From Anaerofilum sp. (GTDB taxonomy: Bacteria; Bacillota; Clostridia; Oscillospirales; Ruminococcaceae), in assembly GCA_020024115.1 (NCBI GenBank), contig JAHHUF010000005.1, forward strand, positions 1 through 40,616: 40,616 bases of DNA. Reading direction: 5' to 3'. Shown here one piece after another: positions 16,185 through 23,699 of this stretch (its first letter is position 1; every line of letters begins with the position of its first letter). Below the pieces are notes generated by a model. It was not told where the DNA came from, made no database searches, and saw only the letters and a list, made by a program, of their open reading frames with translations. The position numbers were made by a program, and so were the translations under genes.

Positions 16185-16190
16185 ATTATA
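16185..16190 (-). promoter_or_regulatory. Probable -10 box of the S10 operon promoter
   Basis: A perfect TATAAT is read on the minus strand at 16190-16185, just before the conserved-looking leader. No good -35 box occurs at 16-18 bp spacing (TTGCGC is at 20 bp), so the promoter call rests on the -10 box and position. Confidence 0.45.
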
Positions 16191-16202
16191 ATAACACAAA
16201 AG

Positions 16203-16219
16203 CCCCTGCGGCGCAAGGG
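16203..16219 (-). terminator. Terminator after rqcH (possibly bidirectional)
   Basis: A GC-rich hairpin (CCC, one mismatch, TGC arms; 16203-16219) is flanked by A-rich and T-rich runs on both sides. Read on the minus strand it is followed by CTTTTGTG and lies about 210 bp past the rqcH stop. Read on the plus strand it is followed by TTTTTG. Confidence 0.55.
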
Positions 16220-16428
16220 TTTTTGTAAAAAAAATGTATTTTTTTGTTTTTTGTATACTTGCACATTTATTGTGTCAAAAACAATCTTTTTTGATGAAAT
16301 TACACAACATATAGCAAGTGCGCTAAAACACAGCCACACAACTGTTATAAACTCTGTATTCCAAAAGCAGAGAATTTATCAGCCAAAGACACCAAAAGTT
16401 TCATCTTATAAAACATTCACACAAATTG
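16220..16428. other. Gene-free AT-rich spacer between rqcH and the S10 leader
   Basis: Apart from the promoter-like boxes at 16252-16278 I see no coding region or RNA gene here. The stretch is AT-rich and separates the quality-control operon from the ribosomal superoperon. Confidence 0.5.
16252..16278 (-). promoter_or_regulatory. Possible minus-strand promoter upstream of the S10 leader
   Basis: TTGACA (16278-16273) and TATACA (16257-16252) are 15 bp apart on the minus strand. The spacing is short, and the terminator-like hairpin at 16203-16219 lies directly downstream. It may therefore contribute only through read-through. Confidence 0.35.
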
Positions 16429-18171
16429 TTACTTTTCTTTCAGTCGTTCTTCAATTCCCTGTTCAGGTGTAATATATGCTGTTTCATAATGTTCATACAG
16501 AACCATCCCAGGCTTCAAGTCGCTTGTTTTGCGAATATTTTTCACTTCGGTGTAATCCACTGCAACTTTTGAACTGTTTGCCTGACTGGAATGAATCACC
16601 GCCAACATTGCTGCCTCATTTTTGGTAGTATCAGGAATATCCTGCCCCTCGCTCATAACAACCGTATGACTTCCGGGTGCATTTTTGGTATGGAACCACA
16701 AATCTTTTCCTCTTGCAGTTTTCAGAGTGAGTTTATCATTCTGCAAATTATTTCTGCCTACCAAAATCAAGAAATCGTCCGAAGAACGGTAGCGATAAAA
16801 GTCAGCGGGCTTTTGTTTTTTCTCACGAATCTTGTAGTATTTTAAATACCCCTGACTTTTCAGTTCTGCACGGATTTCCCCCAATGCTTGCTCTCCTGTT
16901 GCAGCCTGCACCTCATACATTACGGTTTCGAGATAAGCAATCTCTTTTTCACCATCTTCCAGCAAAGTTTTCAGCATTTTTGCAGCGGTTTGTTTTTTCT
17001 TATATTCTTTAAAATATTTCTGAGCATTTCCGGCTGGGTTCAAACGCAAATCCAATGGAATTGTCACATCTTCTCCTGTATACCAGTTTTGCAAAACCAC
17101 CTGTTTTTGTCCTTTTTCCATTGCCCACAGGTTGGCACTCAACAGCTCTCCATAAATTCGCAGTTGTTCTGCGTTTTCGCTTTCCACCAGTTCTTCAGTG
17201 CGGGCAGCCTGTTTTCTCACTGCTCTTTCATGCAAATTGTGGACTGTCTTTGCCAAGTCTTTGCTCTTTTGCCGCAATCTTTCTGCACGGTCTTTAGTGC
17301 AGTAATACCCCTCCAGCATTTCACTGAATGAAGTGTATTGCTCACTTTGTAAAACAGTTTCATATTGTGTCAGTTTTGCAAAACTAAACTCAATCGGTCT
17401 GCCATCCTTTTCCCGCACAGCAAAAGGTGTGCCGCCTGCCTGATATTCCCGCTGAATTTCTTCGCAAGCCTTTGCAAGTACAGCTTTATCCTCCGATGTC
17501 ATATCACAGCCACGCAGCTCTTTTTCTCCAAAAGCCCGCCATGCAGCCTCTCGGCAAATCACAGGGCCAACTCCGCCACAGCTTTTCATCAATGCGTCTA
17601 CAACAGGGTATTCTTTTTCACTCACAGCCTGAGCAAGCCCTGCTCCGCTTGTGGTCAAAAAATCATGTTTGGGTGGTTTTGGCGGAAGTGTATATGCCAA
17701 ACCGGGCAGCAATTGCCGAATGGCAGAATCCTCAAAATCCACTCGTTTCAATGCGTCCAAAATTTTTCCGTTCTGCACCAAAACCAGATTAGAATACCTT
17801 CCCATCAACTCAGCCGCCAATGTATTCATCACCAAATCGCCCATTTCATTGACGCATTGAAAGTCAAAAAAGACAATTCGTTCTCCCTCTGGAAGCCGAA
17901 CGTCCATTAGCTTTCCACCGGAAAGATGCTTTCTCATCAGCATACAAAACGAGGGTGGAACCTGTGGATTTTCAAACGATTCATTTGTCAGACAAACACG
18001 GGCAGAGCCGGAGCGTGCTGATAAAAACAATTTGTACCCAGCAGTACGGGTACGCATCTGTAAAACAACCTCATCCCGTGTTGGTTCAAAAATCTTATCA
18101 ATTCTTGCCTCCAACAAAACCTCTTTCAATTCTTTTGCTGTCAAAGCAAGTGTTGCTGCATCCAATGCCAC
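16429..18171 (-). CDS. rqcH: Rqc2 homologue RqcH (NFACT family, GTG start)
   Basis: RqcH binds obstructed 50S-peptidyl-tRNA complexes and adds C-terminal alanine tails that mark stalled peptides for degradation. The 580-residue protein has NFACT-N (about 1-215), a helical middle region with a coiled-coil part (about 290-440), and NFACT-R near the C terminus (about 455-570; ILVGRNNLQNDKLTLKTARG, KDLWFHTKNAPGSHTVV). The key acidic-Arg pair of NFACT-N is Glu97-Arg98, a conservative form of the Asp97-Arg98 in Bacillus. The start is GTG after GAGGAGGGG. It is the last gene of a DUF1858-trmK/nif3-rqcH operon. Older annotation calls this family fibronectin-binding protein. Confidence 0.93.
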   Translation of the reverse strand: MALDAATLALTAKELKEVLLEARIDKIFEPTRDEVVLQMRTRTAGYKLFLSARSGSARVCLTNESFENPQVPPSFCMLMRKHLSGGKLMDVRLPEGERIVFFDFQCVNEMGDLVMNTLAAELMGRYSNLVLVQNGKILDALKRVDFEDSAIRQLLPGLAYTLPPKPPKHDFLTTSGAGLAQAVSEKEYPVVDALMKSCGGVGPVICREAAWRAFGEKELRGCDMTSEDKAVLAKACEEIQREYQAGGTPFAVREKDGRPIEFSFAKLTQYETVLQSEQYTSFSEMLEGYYCTKDRAERLRQKSKDLAKTVHNLHERAVRKQAARTEELVESENAEQLRIYGELLSANLWAMEKGQKQVVLQNWYTGEDVTIPLDLRLNPAGNAQKYFKEYKKKQTAAKMLKTLLEDGEKEIAYLETVMYEVQAATGEQALGEIRAELKSQGYLKYYKIREKKQKPADFYRYRSSDDFLILVGRNNLQNDKLTLKTARGKDLWFHTKNAPGSHTVVMSEGQDIPDTTKNEAAMLAVIHSSQANSSKVAVDYTEVKNIRKTSDLKPGMVLYEHYETAYITPEQGIEERLKEK

Positions 18172-18212
18172 TTTTATCCCCTCCTCTTTTATTACCTATT
18201 ATAAATATTAAA

Positions 18213-19628
18213 TCAATCAATCAAAGCAAAAGGTGCTTTGCTTTTTTCGCTCACAATCACTTCAATATCCGAAAATGTATCACTCAATCGTTTTTGCATT
18301 TCTTTCACAACAGGAAACTCGGTTGCAAAATGTCCTGCCACAACAACCGAAAGCCCCATTTCCAAGGCATCCAGCCCGTGATGATGGCTTGCTTCTCCTG
18401 TCAGCAAACAATCCGCACCAGCCAAAGCAGCCTCTTTGAAGAAATCTCCACCGCTGCCCCCAACCAGTGCCACAGAAGAAATCTCTTTCCCTGCATCTGC
18501 TAGCATCACAGGGGTTTGCAGCTTTGTTTTGCATTGTTCGGCAAATTCCATAGCAGACATTGGCTGGATGGTTCCAATGCGTCCCAGTTCTGCAAAAGGC
18601 TGCACATTCTGCAAACCCAGCAGCTTTGCCAACACATCATTCACTCCACCCTTTGCGGCATCCAGATTTGTATGCATACAAATGGCAGAAATCCCCTTTT
18701 GAACCAACAAAAAGGATGGTTGGCTGCTGTTTAATGTTTTTAATGGTTTAAAAATCACAGGATGATGGGATACAACTAGTTGACACCCCTTTTGTTCTGC
18801 TTCTTCCACAACTTCTTTTGTAATATCCAAAGCGACCAAGATTTTTTCAACCGATTTTCCTGCATCAACAAGCAACCCCACATTATCCCATGATTCAGCC
18901 AGTTGTTCATCCGCCCAGCTTTGCATATATTCCAAAATTGCCTGTACCTGACACATTGTATTCCCTCGCTTTGTTAATGATAAATCTTTCAGCCATTGCA
19001 GCAATCGTCTTACTTCCGGTTCTTGTGGTGTTCCCACCAAACCACGGAGCTGCTTTTCCAGTTTGATTGCAGTATCCGCCCACAATTGCTTTGAATATGG
19101 TTTTGATGCCGATTTTCCAATCAGGCAAAACTCTCCATCCGGCTGTGTGACAATCCCTGTATATTCCACACACAAAACAGAATAACAGCGTCCTGCTGCC
19201 AAAATGGGGGTTTCGTCCAACAGTTCAAACCCTCTGCTGCACAATTCCTTTCGCAGCAGCGGCAATTTTGTTGCAGGACAAAGCACCAGCCGGATGCCCT
19301 TTGTTCGCACCCAGCTGGCACTGTCTAAAATATGCAAAATTGTTTCTGCACTCACTCCGGCAATCACAATTTGCTGTGTTTCCATGGGAGCAAGTGTATC
19401 CAACCCATCCCCTTGCCGCAGTGACACTTTGTCCATACAACCTGCTGACAGGCAGGTTTGTCTTGCTTTTTCCAGCGGTTTTTCATTGATGTCTGTACCA
19501 ATCACTGAAAACCCATTCTGAGCCAAATATGCTGTGAGTTTTCCGTGGTCACATCCAACATCCGCCACTGTTTTTCCCTGCTGCAAATAGGCTGCACAAG
19601 CAGCCAGACGGACATCCAGCTTTTGCAT
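18213..19628 (-). CDS. Fused TrmK methyltransferase and Nif3-like protein
   Basis: This single 471-residue frame joins two proteins that are normally adjacent genes in Firmicutes. Residues 1 to about 224 are TrmK, the tRNA (adenine22-N1)-methyltransferase, with the SAM motif VADVGCDHGK (21-30) and GTDIN (44-48). Residues 225-471 are a short Nif3/YqfO-like protein with the dinuclear-metal ligands His288-His289 (SHHP), His319 and Asp323 (MHTNLDA), and HFATEFPVVKE near the end. The ATG at 19628 lies one base after the DUF1858 stop; an upstream TTG is an alternative. An internal ATG at 18956 (residue 225) has its own GAGGG site 6 nt away, so a free Nif3 protein could also be made. Confidence 0.88.
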   Translation of the reverse strand: MQKLDVRLAACAAYLQQGKTVADVGCDHGKLTAYLAQNGFSVIGTDINEKPLEKARQTCLSAGCMDKVSLRQGDGLDTLAPMETQQIVIAGVSAETILHILDSASWVRTKGIRLVLCPATKLPLLRKELCSRGFELLDETPILAAGRCYSVLCVEYTGIVTQPDGEFCLIGKSASKPYSKQLWADTAIKLEKQLRGLVGTPQEPEVRRLLQWLKDLSLTKRGNTMCQVQAILEYMQSWADEQLAESWDNVGLLVDAGKSVEKILVALDITKEVVEEAEQKGCQLVVSHHPVIFKPLKTLNSSQPSFLLVQKGISAICMHTNLDAAKGGVNDVLAKLLGLQNVQPFAELGRIGTIQPMSAMEFAEQCKTKLQTPVMLADAGKEISSVALVGGSGGDFFKEAALAGADCLLTGEASHHHGLDALEMGLSVVVAGHFATEFPVVKEMQKRLSDTFSDIEVIVSEKSKAPFALID

Positions 19629-19629
19629 T

Positions 19630-19827
19630 TTAGTTTCCAAAATGCTTGTTCAGTTTTGCAACCAGTTCATCTGCATTTGTGCCATGCACCATACAAGCCT
19701 GCTCAATGTTCTCGCCACGAGCAGAAGGGCAGCCCAAGCAGTGCATACCAATTTCCAGAAAATAAGGTGCAACGGAAGGGTCTGCATCCAGCAAAGTTCC
19801 GATAATTGTTTCTTTTGTTACAACCAT
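19630..19827 (-). CDS. DUF1858 domain protein (65 aa)
   Basis: This small protein has the DUF1858 fold often seen next to or fused with redox proteins such as hybrid-cluster proteins. The signature is the CLGC pair in GMHCLGCPSARGENIEQAC, a likely redox disulfide or metal site. It begins MVVTKETIIGTLLDADPSVA. The length is normal for the stand-alone form. It is the first gene of the operon with trmK/nif3 and rqcH. The exact role is unknown. Confidence 0.85.
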   Translation of the reverse strand: MVVTKETIIGTLLDADPSVAPYFLEIGMHCLGCPSARGENIEQACMVHGTNADELVAKLNKHFGN

Positions 19828-19871
19828 AATATAGTCCTCGCTTTCGTTTGCTTTTAGAGTATATATATTAT

Positions 19872-19901
19872 ATATTACCCCATTTACTCTATCATTTTCA
19901 A
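19872..19901 (-). promoter_or_regulatory. Possible promoter of the DUF1858-trmK/nif3-rqcH operon
   Basis: On the minus strand TTGAAA (19901-19896) and TAATAT (19877-19872) are 18 bp apart, about 45 bp before the DUF1858 ATG. The surrounding ATATAT repeats offer other -10 choices. Confidence 0.4.
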
Positions 19902-19969
19902 GTAGTTATTTCCAAAATCAGGTGATTTTATGATATACTAAAGTAAATTTTCATAAAAGGAGCCTTTGT

Positions 19970-20812
19970 ATGACCATTTCATCCATCGCTTTTGTCAGCT
20001 GTTCCAATGGACTTTCACAGTCTGCTGCACCACAAATACAAGCTCTCGCAAATTTTTGTGAAAGACAGGGGTTTTGTGTACTACAAAGCCCCTACCTATA
20101 TGCATCAGATAACTTGCCAGCTTTTTCTGCTCAACAAAGGGCAGATGTGTTGATGTCTTTTTTCTGCAATCCCTCAATAAAATATATTTTTGACCTGTCA
20201 GGTGGAGATATGGCAAATGAACTGATTCCCTTTTTGGATTTCAATCAAATCCATCACAGTTCTGCTGTTTTTTGTGGATACAGTGATTTAACCGTTTTAA
20301 TCAATACTATTTTTCACAAAGCATCAAAGCCCTCTGTTTTATACCAGTTGCGGCATTTGTTGCAAAACGAATCAATTCAGAAAAATTTCTTTTGCAATCT
20401 CTCTGCACAAAGCGGAAAACTGTTCGATTTTGGTTATCAATTTCTTTGCGGCAATTCTTGTTCTGGTACAATCATTGGTGGAAATGTGCGTTGTTTTTTA
20501 AAACTTGCAGGAACTCCTTTTTTCCCTTCTCCAAAAAACAAAATTTTATTTTTAGAATCTTATGGCGGAACTATCCCCCAAATTTCAACCTACTTTGCAC
20601 AGTTATCGCAAATGAATGTATTCAATGAAATCAATGGAATTATCTTGGGAACATTTACTGAATTTGAAAAAAGCCACTCAGACACAAGTGTCTATTCTTT
20701 GCTCAAGCCATATCTCTCCAGCAGTCTGCCTGTTGTTCAAACTCACCAAATCGGTCATTCTCCGTTTTCTTTGGCATTGACAATTGGGTTATATCTTGAA
20801 TTGATGGCATAA
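19970..20812 (+). CDS. S66 family peptidase (LD-carboxypeptidase/MccF type)
   Basis: Family S66 serine peptidases cleave the L,D bond of murein tetrapeptides in the cytoplasm (LdcA) or detoxify microcin C-like compounds (MccF). The catalytic triad is visible: Ser105 in GYSDLT, Glu196 in LESYGG and His263 in IGHSPF. The 280-residue length is slightly short for the family (about 300). ATG after AAAAGGAG; a TATACT box lies at 19934-19939. No signal peptide is seen. The codon use is more AT-rich than in the ribosomal genes. Substrate cannot be told from sequence alone. Confidence 0.88.
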   Translation: MTISSIAFVSCSNGLSQSAAPQIQALANFCERQGFCVLQSPYLYASDNLPAFSAQQRADVLMSFFCNPSIKYIFDLSGGDMANELIPFLDFNQIHHSSAVFCGYSDLTVLINTIFHKASKPSVLYQLRHLLQNESIQKNFFCNLSAQSGKLFDFGYQFLCGNSCSGTIIGGNVRCFLKLAGTPFFPSPKNKILFLESYGGTIPQISTYFAQLSQMNVFNEINGIILGTFTEFEKSHSDTSVYSLLKPYLSSSLPVVQTHQIGHSPFSLALTIGLYLELMA

Positions 20813-20816
20813 AATA

Positions 20817-20844
20817 AAACCGCCTTCCAAACGGAAAGCGGTTT
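20817..20844. terminator. Bidirectional terminator between S66 peptidase and zinc-ribbon gene
   Basis: AAACCGC/GCGGTTT plus TTCC/GGAA form an 11-bp stem with one mismatch and a four-base loop. It is followed by ATTTTT on the plus strand and by TTTTATTTTA on the minus strand. It ends both convergent genes. Confidence 0.85.
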
Positions 20845-20863
20845 ATTTTTGATGAATGTCGGA

Positions 20864-21139
20864 TTATTCACCCTTCTGTGCAGCAAAGCACTCGCTGCAA
20901 TAAACGGGACGATCCTCACGAGGCTTAAAGGGAACCTTGCAGGTCTTACCGCAAGAAGCGCAAACTGCTTCAAACATCTCACGGGGAGCACGGCCACCAG
21001 CTTTGCGAGCATCACGGCAGGTTTTGCAGCGCTGAGGCTCGTTCTCAAAGCCTTTTTCTGCGTAGAACTCCTGCTCACCAGCAGTGAAAACGAACTCACT
21101 GCCGCACTCTTTGCAAACTAAAGTTTTGTCCTGAAACAT
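20864..21139 (-). CDS. Zinc-ribbon domain protein (four CxxC)
   Basis: This 91-residue protein has four CxxC pairs (VCKECG near 9-12, RCKTCR near 38-41, VCASCG near 60-63, YCSECF near 81-84), enough for two zinc sites. It resembles the probable zinc-ribbon proteins found in many Firmicutes and Chloroflexi. The stretch FVFTAGEQEFYAEKGFENEP between the first two pairs is characteristic. Function is unknown; nucleic-acid or protein binding is likely. ATG after AGGAG. A tRNA-like remnant lies just upstream. Confidence 0.82.
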   Translation of the reverse strand: MFQDKTLVCKECGSEFVFTAGEQEFYAEKGFENEPQRCKTCRDARKAGGRAPREMFEAVCASCGKTCKVPFKPREDRPVYCSECFAAQKGE

Positions 21140-21173
21140 AATTGGTATTCTCCTCTTGGATAATAAATATTTC

Positions 21174-21240
21174 GCCCGCGGAAGGATTTAAACCGACACC
21201 TTTGGTTGGGACCAACGCTCTGTTTTAAGCTACTTAGGGC
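21174..21240 (-). pseudogene. Degenerate tRNA-like sequence
   Basis: Read on the minus strand, the 67 nt keep tRNA landmarks in order: a GCCC/GGGC acceptor end, GTAGCTT...AGAGC like a D arm, a GTTGG/CCAA anticodon-like arm, and GGTTTAAATCC like a T arm. The D loop lacks the GG pair, the anticodon loop is too short, the T stem is mismatched and only four acceptor pairs remain. It does not look able to work as a tRNA. It resembles arginine-type tRNAs most, but this is tentative. It lies between the sigma factor and the zinc-ribbon gene. Confidence 0.5.
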
Positions 21241-21251
21241 ATATATTTCGG

Positions 21252-21266
21252 ATAGGCTCTGCCTAT
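21252..21266 (-). other. Hairpin after the sigma factor gene
   Basis: ATAGGC/GCCTAT with a 3-nt loop lies just past the stop of the sigma factor gene. There is no T-run on the minus strand, so it is at best a weak terminator. Confidence 0.35.
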
Positions 21267-21272
21267 GCGCTT

Positions 21273-21848
21273 TTAGAAATCACCAGCATCCTTGCTGGCT
21301 TTCATTTTTCGCCTCACCCGCACCATAGCATTTGCAACGGTTTTCGCGGGCTTTTCAAGCTTCTGCGCAATCGCACTATAGCTGTAACCGTCCAAGAAGA
21401 GAAGAAGAACTTCTTTTTCAAAGGCAGAAAGCTGCGTGTGTATCTTGTGCATTGCAAGATGGTATTCTTCATTTTGAATTGCAATTTCCTCTGGGCCAGC
21501 TGCAAAAGCAGTGTCCTGTTCCAGCGGAACCGACTCATTCAAAGGGCTGTGTTTTTTTCGTTTGGCTGTTTTTTGTGCATCGACCAGTGCATTCACAACG
21601 CACTGCTTTGCATAAGTTTCAAAAGACGCATTTTTGTCAAAAGAGTATTGCTGCACTGCACGAAACAATGCAATCACACCTTCTTGAACAGCGTCTTCTG
21701 TGTCCAAACCCGGGCAACTGGCTTTTGCGGCTTGTATATGAATACAAGGCAGCAGCTTTGCGATAATTGCTGCAAGGGAAGATTCATCACCCTGCCTTGC
21801 CTGTTCAATCTGCAATTGTGTAATTTTTGTTGCCACCTTTGACACCAA
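21273..21848 (-). CDS. Sigma-70 family factor, SigH-like
   Basis: This 191-residue protein has sigma regions 2 and 4 and no region 1 or full region 3. Region 2 includes DTEDAVQEGVIALFRAVQQY and SFETYAKQCVVNALVDA (about 48-92). Region 4 has FEKEVLLLFLDGYSYSAIAQ followed by a helix-turn-helix (about 140-182). The pattern, including KRKKHSPLNESVPLEQD, resembles SigH, which in Clostridia and Bacilli serves transition-state or sporulation/competence programmes. The first codon used is TTG; nearby GTG codons are alternatives and the start is uncertain. No anti-sigma gene is adjacent. Confidence 0.8.
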   Translation of the reverse strand: MVSKVATKITQLQIEQARQGDESSLAAIIAKLLPCIHIQAAKASCPGLDTEDAVQEGVIALFRAVQQYSFDKNASFETYAKQCVVNALVDAQKTAKRKKHSPLNESVPLEQDTAFAAGPEEIAIQNEEYHLAMHKIHTQLSAFEKEVLLLFLDGYSYSAIAQKLEKPAKTVANAMVRVRRKMKASKDAGDF

Positions 21849-22009
21849 CTCTTCAATAAGTCTATTACATTGTACTAAATTTATCCTCTTTTGTCAATGT
21901 TTTTGTGCAAGAAAAACTGTTTGACAGCAGATTGTAATCTTTATCATTTCTTTCTTCTTCTTTCGATAAAATTCTTTTTTATTTTTTTTAAAAAATTTCA
22001 AAATAGGTA

Positions 22010-22038
22010 TTGCATTTTCAATTTTTATGTAGTATAAT
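22010..22038 (+). promoter_or_regulatory. Promoter of tRNA-Leu
   Basis: TATAAT (22033-22038) lies 17 bp after TTGCAT (22010-22015) and 22 bp before the mature tRNA. The -10 box is perfect, the -35 box weak. Confidence 0.65.
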
Positions 22039-22060
22039 AATCAAGCAGTCAGGAATAAAC

Positions 22061-22147
22061 GCCGGTGTGTTGGAATTGGCAGACGAGACGGACTCAAAAT
22101 CCGTTGGTGGCAACACCGTGTGGGTTCGACCCCCACCACCGGCACCA
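22061..22147 (+). tRNA. tRNA-Leu (anticodon CAA)
   Basis: The 87-nt gene folds as a class II tRNA. The acceptor stem is GCCGGTG/CACCGGC with an encoded ACCA end. The anticodon stem ACGGA/TCCGT carries loop CTCAAAA, so the anticodon is CAA and reads UUG. A long variable arm (GGTGGCAACACC) and T loop GGGTTCGACCC follow. It is a single gene with its own promoter and terminator. Confidence 0.97.
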
Positions 22148-22183
22148 AGAGTTTTTACACAATGTGTGAAAACTCTTTTTTTA
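22148..22183 (+). terminator. Terminator of tRNA-Leu
   Basis: AGAGTTTT-(T)-ACAC / GTGT-(G)-AAAACTCT forms a long stem right after the CCA end and is followed by TTTTTTTATTTT. Confidence 0.9.
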
Positions 22184-22211
22184 TTTTCACTATATTAAAA
22201 TTTGATAAAAC

Positions 22212-22252
22212 AAATCCCCTATCTCCTCCAAAATTGGCAGTATAGGGGATTT
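22212..22252. terminator. Bidirectional terminator downstream of tetR
   Basis: AAATCCCCTAT (22212-22222) pairs perfectly with ATAGGGGATTT (22242-22252) over 11 bp around a 19-nt loop, with T-rich runs on both sides. It ends the minus-strand amidohydrolase-proC-tetR operon and backs up the tRNA terminator. Confidence 0.8.
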
Positions 22253-22264
22253 TTACTTTTTCAA

Positions 22265-22843
22265 TCAATAAACACAATAAAAACTATCTATATCAGAAAA
22301 GCGTTCAATCGCTTCCGGAATATTTCCTTGTACCAAAAGAGCCAGCTTTTGCACAATTTCTTCCGAATTCGCTTTCATTCCTTTTCCAATCCAGTCCAGC
22401 ACCACACCGGCGAAGCCATACTTATAAAAATGTGCAATAAAATCCTTATCTTCTTCTTGAATTGAAACTCCAACAGCTTTTTCTTCCACAACATTTCGCA
22501 GCAGCGAATAAATTTCATTATACAAAAAACGCTCCAATGTCTCTCTATTGATGGAATGATATGTATTGATTACAAAAGTTTTGTTCTCCAGTGCATACTC
22601 AAAAAGATGGAAAAAGCCTTGCTGCCATGTATCGTATGTGCGTTCATTTCCCAAGGCTTTGGATGCTTCATTGAGATAAATCCATTCAACCAAATCATAA
22701 ATATCTTTAAAGTGATAATAAAAGGTTTGCCGATTCACTTCACAATCTTCGGTTAAATCAGTAATTGTGATTTTATCCAATGTCTTTTTATTCATCAGCT
22801 TTTTCAAAGATGCCGCCAATGCCATTTTTGTTGTTTGTGTCAT
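22265..22843 (-). CDS. TetR family regulator (DhaS-like C-terminal domain)
   Basis: This is a 192-residue DNA-binding regulator. The N-terminal helix-turn-helix is visible as KITITDLTEDCEVNRQTFYY HF (about residues 24-46). The C-terminal half resembles the TetR_C domain of DhaS-like regulators, ligand unknown. ATG after GAAGG. It lies 15 bp downstream of proC and is the last gene of the operon, so it may regulate that operon or act elsewhere. Confidence 0.85.
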   Translation of the reverse strand: MTQTTKMALAASLKKLMNKKTLDKITITDLTEDCEVNRQTFYYHFKDIYDLVEWIYLNEASKALGNERTYDTWQQGFFHLFEYALENKTFVINTYHSINRETLERFLYNEIYSLLRNVVEEKAVGVSIQEEDKDFIAHFYKYGFAGVVLDWIGKGMKANSEEIVQKLALLVQGNIPEAIERFSDIDSFYCVY

Positions 22844-22858
22844 TCACAGCACCTTCTT

Positions 22859-23677
22859 TTATTTTTGTTTCATTTGATTGGTTCGTGCAAAGGCTTCGGT
22901 TACTGCATCCATAGCTGCCCCTCTCAATCCGGCACGCTCAAAAGCGTGTACCCCCACAATGGTGCTGCCTGCAGGGCTGCATACTTCATCCTTCAATTGA
23001 CCGGGATGTTTTTCGCTTTCCAGCACCAAAGCGGCAGCCCCCATCACCGCCTGTGCAGCATATTCAATGGCTTTTGCTCTGGGAATCCCTGTTTGCACGG
23101 CTCCGTCTGCCAGTCCTTCCATCATCATACACGCCCATGCGCCGGTACAGCCCGCAATGACACTTCCTGCATCCATCAAGTCTTCTTCAATGGGGTCAAA
23201 TCTTCCCGCAGCTCGCAGCAAACAGCAAAGTTCTTCTGTCTCCTGTGGCTGAACCAAAGAATCAGGCGTTACCAAAACCATACCTTTTCCAATTGCACAA
23301 GGCGTATTGGGCATAATTCGCAGCACAGGATACTCTCCATCCACCATATCTTTCAGCATTTCAATGGTTAGCGCAGTTGCCATGCTCACCAAAACAAAGC
23401 GTTCACCTGCTTGCTGCCGTTGCTTCAAAACCGGTGCAATCTCTTGCAGAACCCCTGCCATCAAATGGGGCTTTACGCCCAGCATAATATAATATGCCTG
23501 CTGGGCGACTTCGCTGTTACTGTTTGCCATGGTACAGCCGTATTTTTGTGCCAATTTCTCCGCTTTTAGTCTGGTACGGTTTGTAAGAAAACATTCTTTT
23601 GCATAGCCACTGTTGGCTGCTGCCTGTACCATAGCAGTCCCCATATTTCCTGTTCCAATAAAACCAAGCCGATACAT
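22859..23677 (-). CDS. proC: Pyrroline-5-carboxylate reductase
   Basis: ProC reduces 1-pyrroline-5-carboxylate to proline with NAD(P)H, the last step of proline synthesis (272 aa). The Rossmann motif GFIGTGNMG is at residues 5-13. The conserved C-terminal dimerisation segment reads EVCSPAGSTIVGVHAFERAG. The ATG at 23677 follows AGAGG and gives the family N terminus; the frame is open upstream. It lies 22 bp after the amidohydrolase and before tetR. Confidence 0.95.
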   Translation of the reverse strand: MYRLGFIGTGNMGTAMVQAAANSGYAKECFLTNRTRLKAEKLAQKYGCTMANSNSEVAQQAYYIMLGVKPHLMAGVLQEIAPVLKQRQQAGERFVLVSMATALTIEMLKDMVDGEYPVLRIMPNTPCAIGKGMVLVTPDSLVQPQETEELCCLLRAAGRFDPIEEDLMDAGSVIAGCTGAWACMMMEGLADGAVQTGIPRAKAIEYAAQAVMGAAALVLESEKHPGQLKDEVCSPAGSTIVGVHAFERAGLRGAAMDAVTEAFARTNQMKQK

Positions 23678-23699
23678 TATGTTTCCTCTTTTCTGCAAA

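Noticed and set aside
16429..18171. RqcH as inactive because the Asp-Arg pair is changed
   Set aside because: Glu97-Arg98 is a conservative substitution and the rest of the domains look normal.
22061..22147. tRNA-Leu as an integration site for a mobile element
   Set aside because: No integrase, direct repeat of the tRNA end or composition shift is seen next to it.
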